NCBI GenBank assembly: GCA_013331015.1
Contig: DUHF01000178.1
Location: forward strand, 1-5,652
DNA length: 5,652 bases
Direction: 5' to 3'
From: Methanoregula sp.
GTDB lineage: Archaea; Halobacteriota; Methanomicrobia; Methanomicrobiales; Methanospirillaceae
The notes beneath the pieces are model-generated. The model made no database searches. It saw only the letters and a list, made by a program, of their open reading frames with translations, and had not been told where the DNA came from. The translations under genes were made by a program, and so were the position numbers. Positions 4,293 to 5,652 of this stretch are shown here, piece by piece. Every line of letters begins with the position of its first letter. Positions within the stretch are counted from its first letter, which is position 1.

Positions 4293-4691
4293 ATGGGGCA
4301 GTATGTGGCAGGCGATGTCCTGCTGGCCACGGTAGCGCTGGACGACCGGACGGCCGCGAAGACCCGGCCGGTGGTCGTGATCCGGACCGGAGAGCCGGGT
4401 ACGATCCGGGTCTGCCCGGTGAGCAGCAAGGCGCCCAACAATGCACCGTGCCTGCCGCTCGCAATCGATGATTTTGAGACCGGCGGCCTCGATCTCTTCA
4501 GCGAAAGTTATGTGATGACGAGCCGGGTACTCATGCTCCATTCCGCGGACGTGATCGGCAAGAAGGGCCGGCTCCTGCCCGAATCGCTTGCCGAGATTGC
4601 CGGCCGGGTGCCGGACAGTCCCCAGCATGGCATGCAGAAGACCCGGAAAACCCCCGGGCGGTCCGCCCGCAGGGGAAGTTCTCGCGACTGA
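4293..4691 (+). CDS. MazF/PemK-family toxin-like protein, no adjacent antitoxin seen
   Basis: The 132-aa protein has the MazF/PemK SH3-like barrel pattern. GDVLLATVALDD (7-18) is followed by KTRPVVVIRTG (23-33), with the invariant Arg25 and Pro26. RVCPVSSK (39-46) carries Ser44/Ser45 where characterised MazF RNases have the catalytic Thr. A C-terminal strand-helix follows in SYVMTSRVLMLHSADVIGKKGRL (72-93). Residues 112-132 are a basic Arg/Lys/Ser-rich tail, longer than a typical family member of about 110 residues. Known relatives are sequence-specific endoribonucleases neutralised by a small antitoxin encoded just upstream. Here the upstream 150 bases code for nothing convincing and the downstream gene is convergent, so this is an orphan or is controlled in trans. 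Start: ATG with no Shine-Dalgarno sequence; a near-leaderless mRNA is likely. RNase activity is inferred, not shown. Confidence 0.82.
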   Translation: MGQYVAGDVLLATVALDDRTAAKTRPVVVIRTGEPGTIRVCPVSSKAPNNAPCLPLAIDDFETGGLDLFSESYVMTSRVLMLHSADVIGKKGRLLPESLAEIAGRVPDSPQHGMQKTRKTPGRSARRGSSRD

Positions 4692-4700
4692 CCGCGAGGG

Positions 4701-4720
4701 AAAAATGCAGCAGATGCTGC
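4701..4720 (-). terminator. Hairpin plus T5 terminator of the methyltransferase gene
   Basis: The stem GCAGCA (4707-4712) and TGCTGC (4715-4720) is perfect. Read on the minus strand it is followed by ATTTTT (4706-4701), a classic intrinsic terminator shape, 14 bases past the methyltransferase stop. It lies in the 42-base gap between convergent genes. In the plus direction only CTCTTC follows, so it probably serves mainly the minus strand. Confidence 0.55.
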
Positions 4721-4733
4721 CTCTTCATCAAGG

Positions 4734-5318
4734 TCAGCCCCGGTCTTTTGTTCCGGTCATCACGCAGAATCCACCCGACCTCCGGCTGACTGCGACTGCC
4801 GCAAATCCCGCGTCCTCGAGGAGCCGGGTAATCTCATCCGCGGACCAGTACCGGGCATACCGGAGGAACCGGCCTTTCGTCTTCTCGTTCCGGTAATGAT
4901 TCTCTATCTCCCCGCCCCGCTCGATAAAACCAATGACAAGAACCCCGCCGGGCATGAGGACGCGGCCGGCCTCACGGAAAAGTGCATCCACATCACCGGC
5001 AAAACAGATGACGGTCATCATCAGGATGTAATCCACAGAACCTGCACGGTACGGCAGGTGCTCGCCTTCGCCCAGCACAACATCGGTACCACGGATCCTG
5101 GCGATTTCCAAAAGATTGCGGGACGGGTCGATACCATGCCGGATGCCAAGCGGTCCCGCGAAGCGTCCGGATCCAACGCCCACTTCAAGACCGCAGCCGG
5201 AAAGCGGCACTGCGCCCCTGAGCAATCGGACCTGTGCTCCATAAACCGCCACATTCTCATCGAACCACCGGTCATAATCACCGGCAAGATCCTCAAAAAC
5301 GTGGCGTGACGGGTTCAT
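4734..5318 (-). CDS. Class I SAM-dependent methyltransferase
   Basis: The 194-aa protein has the full set of class I (Methyltransf_11-like) motifs. Motif I is LEVGVGSGRF (44-53), which holds the methionine part of SAM. Asp64 in HGIDPS sits at the end of strand 2, where the ribose hydroxyls are bound. GEGEHLPYRAGSVDYILMM (83-101) covers motifs II-III, and FREAGRVLMPGGVLVIGF (114-131) is the post-motif III helix-strand. The N-terminal HVFEDLAGDYDRWFDENVAVY (6-26) and C-terminal YWSADEITRLLEDAGF (157-172) are usual caps. The length is compact and complete. The acceptor cannot be told; such enzymes act on small molecules, lipids or cofactors. Its ATG overlaps the stop of the upstream gene as ATGA, so translation is probably coupled, and there is no independent Shine-Dalgarno site. 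It ends at a hairpin terminator convergent with the MazF-like gene. Confidence 0.9.
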   Translation of the reverse strand: MNPSRHVFEDLAGDYDRWFDENVAVYGAQVRLLRGAVPLSGCGLEVGVGSGRFAGPLGIRHGIDPSRNLLEIARIRGTDVVLGEGEHLPYRAGSVDYILMMTVICFAGDVDALFREAGRVLMPGGVLVIGFIERGGEIENHYRNEKTKGRFLRYARYWSADEITRLLEDAGFAAVAVSRRSGGFCVMTGTKDRG

Positions 5319-5647
5319 CTGCTCTTACCGTCGGAGGGTCCACTTCGGACCCTCATCTTTTCCCGGATTGATTCCTCAATCCCTTTCAGTTTCCGGATCC
5401 CGCCCTCACCCTCGCGCTCGTAAAACAACAGGAGGTGAAAGTAGTCCGAGACAAGGTCCTGGAACTCTTTTTTGTACCGCACCTCGACATTGCAATCCCC
5501 GACAAACCCCTTGATGGAGATGAAGTGCTCTTTTTCAAACGAGAAGTAGGGTTTTTTCAGCTGCACGAGGGACCGGACCGTCCCGAACTTCTCCAGAAAT
5601 CCCAGGAATTCGCCGGTCAGTGGCTCGTCGAGCACGTACTCCTTCAT
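5315..5647 (-). CDS. Conserved hypothetical protein, 110 aa, coupled to the methyltransferase
   Basis: I do not recognise a named family. The protein has a compact N-terminal alpha/beta domain (about 1-75). A helix EPLTGEFLGFLEKFG (8-22) is followed by alternating strands YFSFEKEHFISIKGFVG (34-50) and CNVEVRYK (52-59), then a helix FQDLVSDYFHLLLFYE (62-77). Residues 78-110 are a charged Glu/Lys/Arg tail, probably helical then disordered. There is no membrane segment or metal-binding cluster. The ATG at 5647 is five bases from the window edge, so its ribosome site and any upstream gene cannot be seen; MKEYVLDEPL is a natural-looking N-terminus. Its stop overlaps the methyltransferase start by ATGA, which points to a shared operon and perhaps a shared job; the role is otherwise unknown. 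Confidence 0.82.
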   Translation of the reverse strand: MKEYVLDEPLTGEFLGFLEKFGTVRSLVQLKKPYFSFEKEHFISIKGFVGDCNVEVRYKKEFQDLVSDYFHLLLFYEREGEGGIRKLKGIEESIREKMRVRSGPSDGKSR

Positions 5648-5652
5648 GAGCG

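Noticed and set aside
4139..4471. A plus-strand frame overlapping the MazF-like gene, considered as an antitoxin
   Set aside because: The first 50 residues have no antitoxin-like DNA-binding fold, there is no ribosome site, and the rest runs out of frame through the MazF-like gene. Antitoxins normally end at or just into the toxin start.
4896..5309. A 137-residue plus-strand frame opposite the methyltransferase
   Set aside because: The minus-strand frame holds the full SAM-binding motif set; this is its shadow.

Overview
The window looks like chromosomal DNA of a methanogenic archaeon of the Methanomicrobiales, most like the Methanoregula group. Reasons: moderately high GC coding DNA with AT-rich intergenic patches, an archaeal class III (DUF1628-like) pilin with a Thr/Pro-rich linker, an archaeal AN1 zinc-finger protein with a membrane tail, TATA-type promoter boxes, T-rich terminators, and several small proteins of the kind conserved in that order. 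The assignment is inference from protein style; no rRNA or marker gene is present.

Layout. Positions 1-311 hold no convincing gene, only a palindromic AT/GC mosaic that shares ordered motifs with a second intergenic region near 4000. Four minus-strand genes follow, read from 3071 down to 312: a membrane-anchored or secreted C39-like cysteine peptidase, a small cupin, a pilin-like surface protein ending in a divergent InlB B-repeat domain, and a 124-residue protein of unknown function. The first three are spaced 55 and 59 bases apart and could be one transcript. Divergent from the peptidase (193-base gap with TATA-like boxes for both directions) is a small winged-helix-like protein on the plus strand, a candidate local regulator. 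Convergent to it lies the AN1 zinc-finger/tail-anchor protein on the minus strand.

Positions 3908-4292 are a 385-base divergent intergenic region, unusually rich in inverted repeats. It separates the AN1 gene from an orphan MazF/PemK-like toxin gene on the plus strand. The window ends with two minus-strand genes overlapping by ATGA: a 110-residue protein of unknown function and a class I SAM-dependent methyltransferase. A hairpin plus T5 between the convergent methyltransferase and MazF genes looks like a terminator for the former.

The most notable unexplained signal is a pair of roughly 80-base intergenic elements (about 21-107 and 3994-4076). They share four short motifs in the same order and are each bounded by inverted TAGCGG/CCGCTA ends. 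They may be copies of a small dispersed palindromic repeat, a structured RNA, or a shared control region. The protein genes are mostly recognisable families, and I do not see a clear new multi-gene defence or metabolic system.
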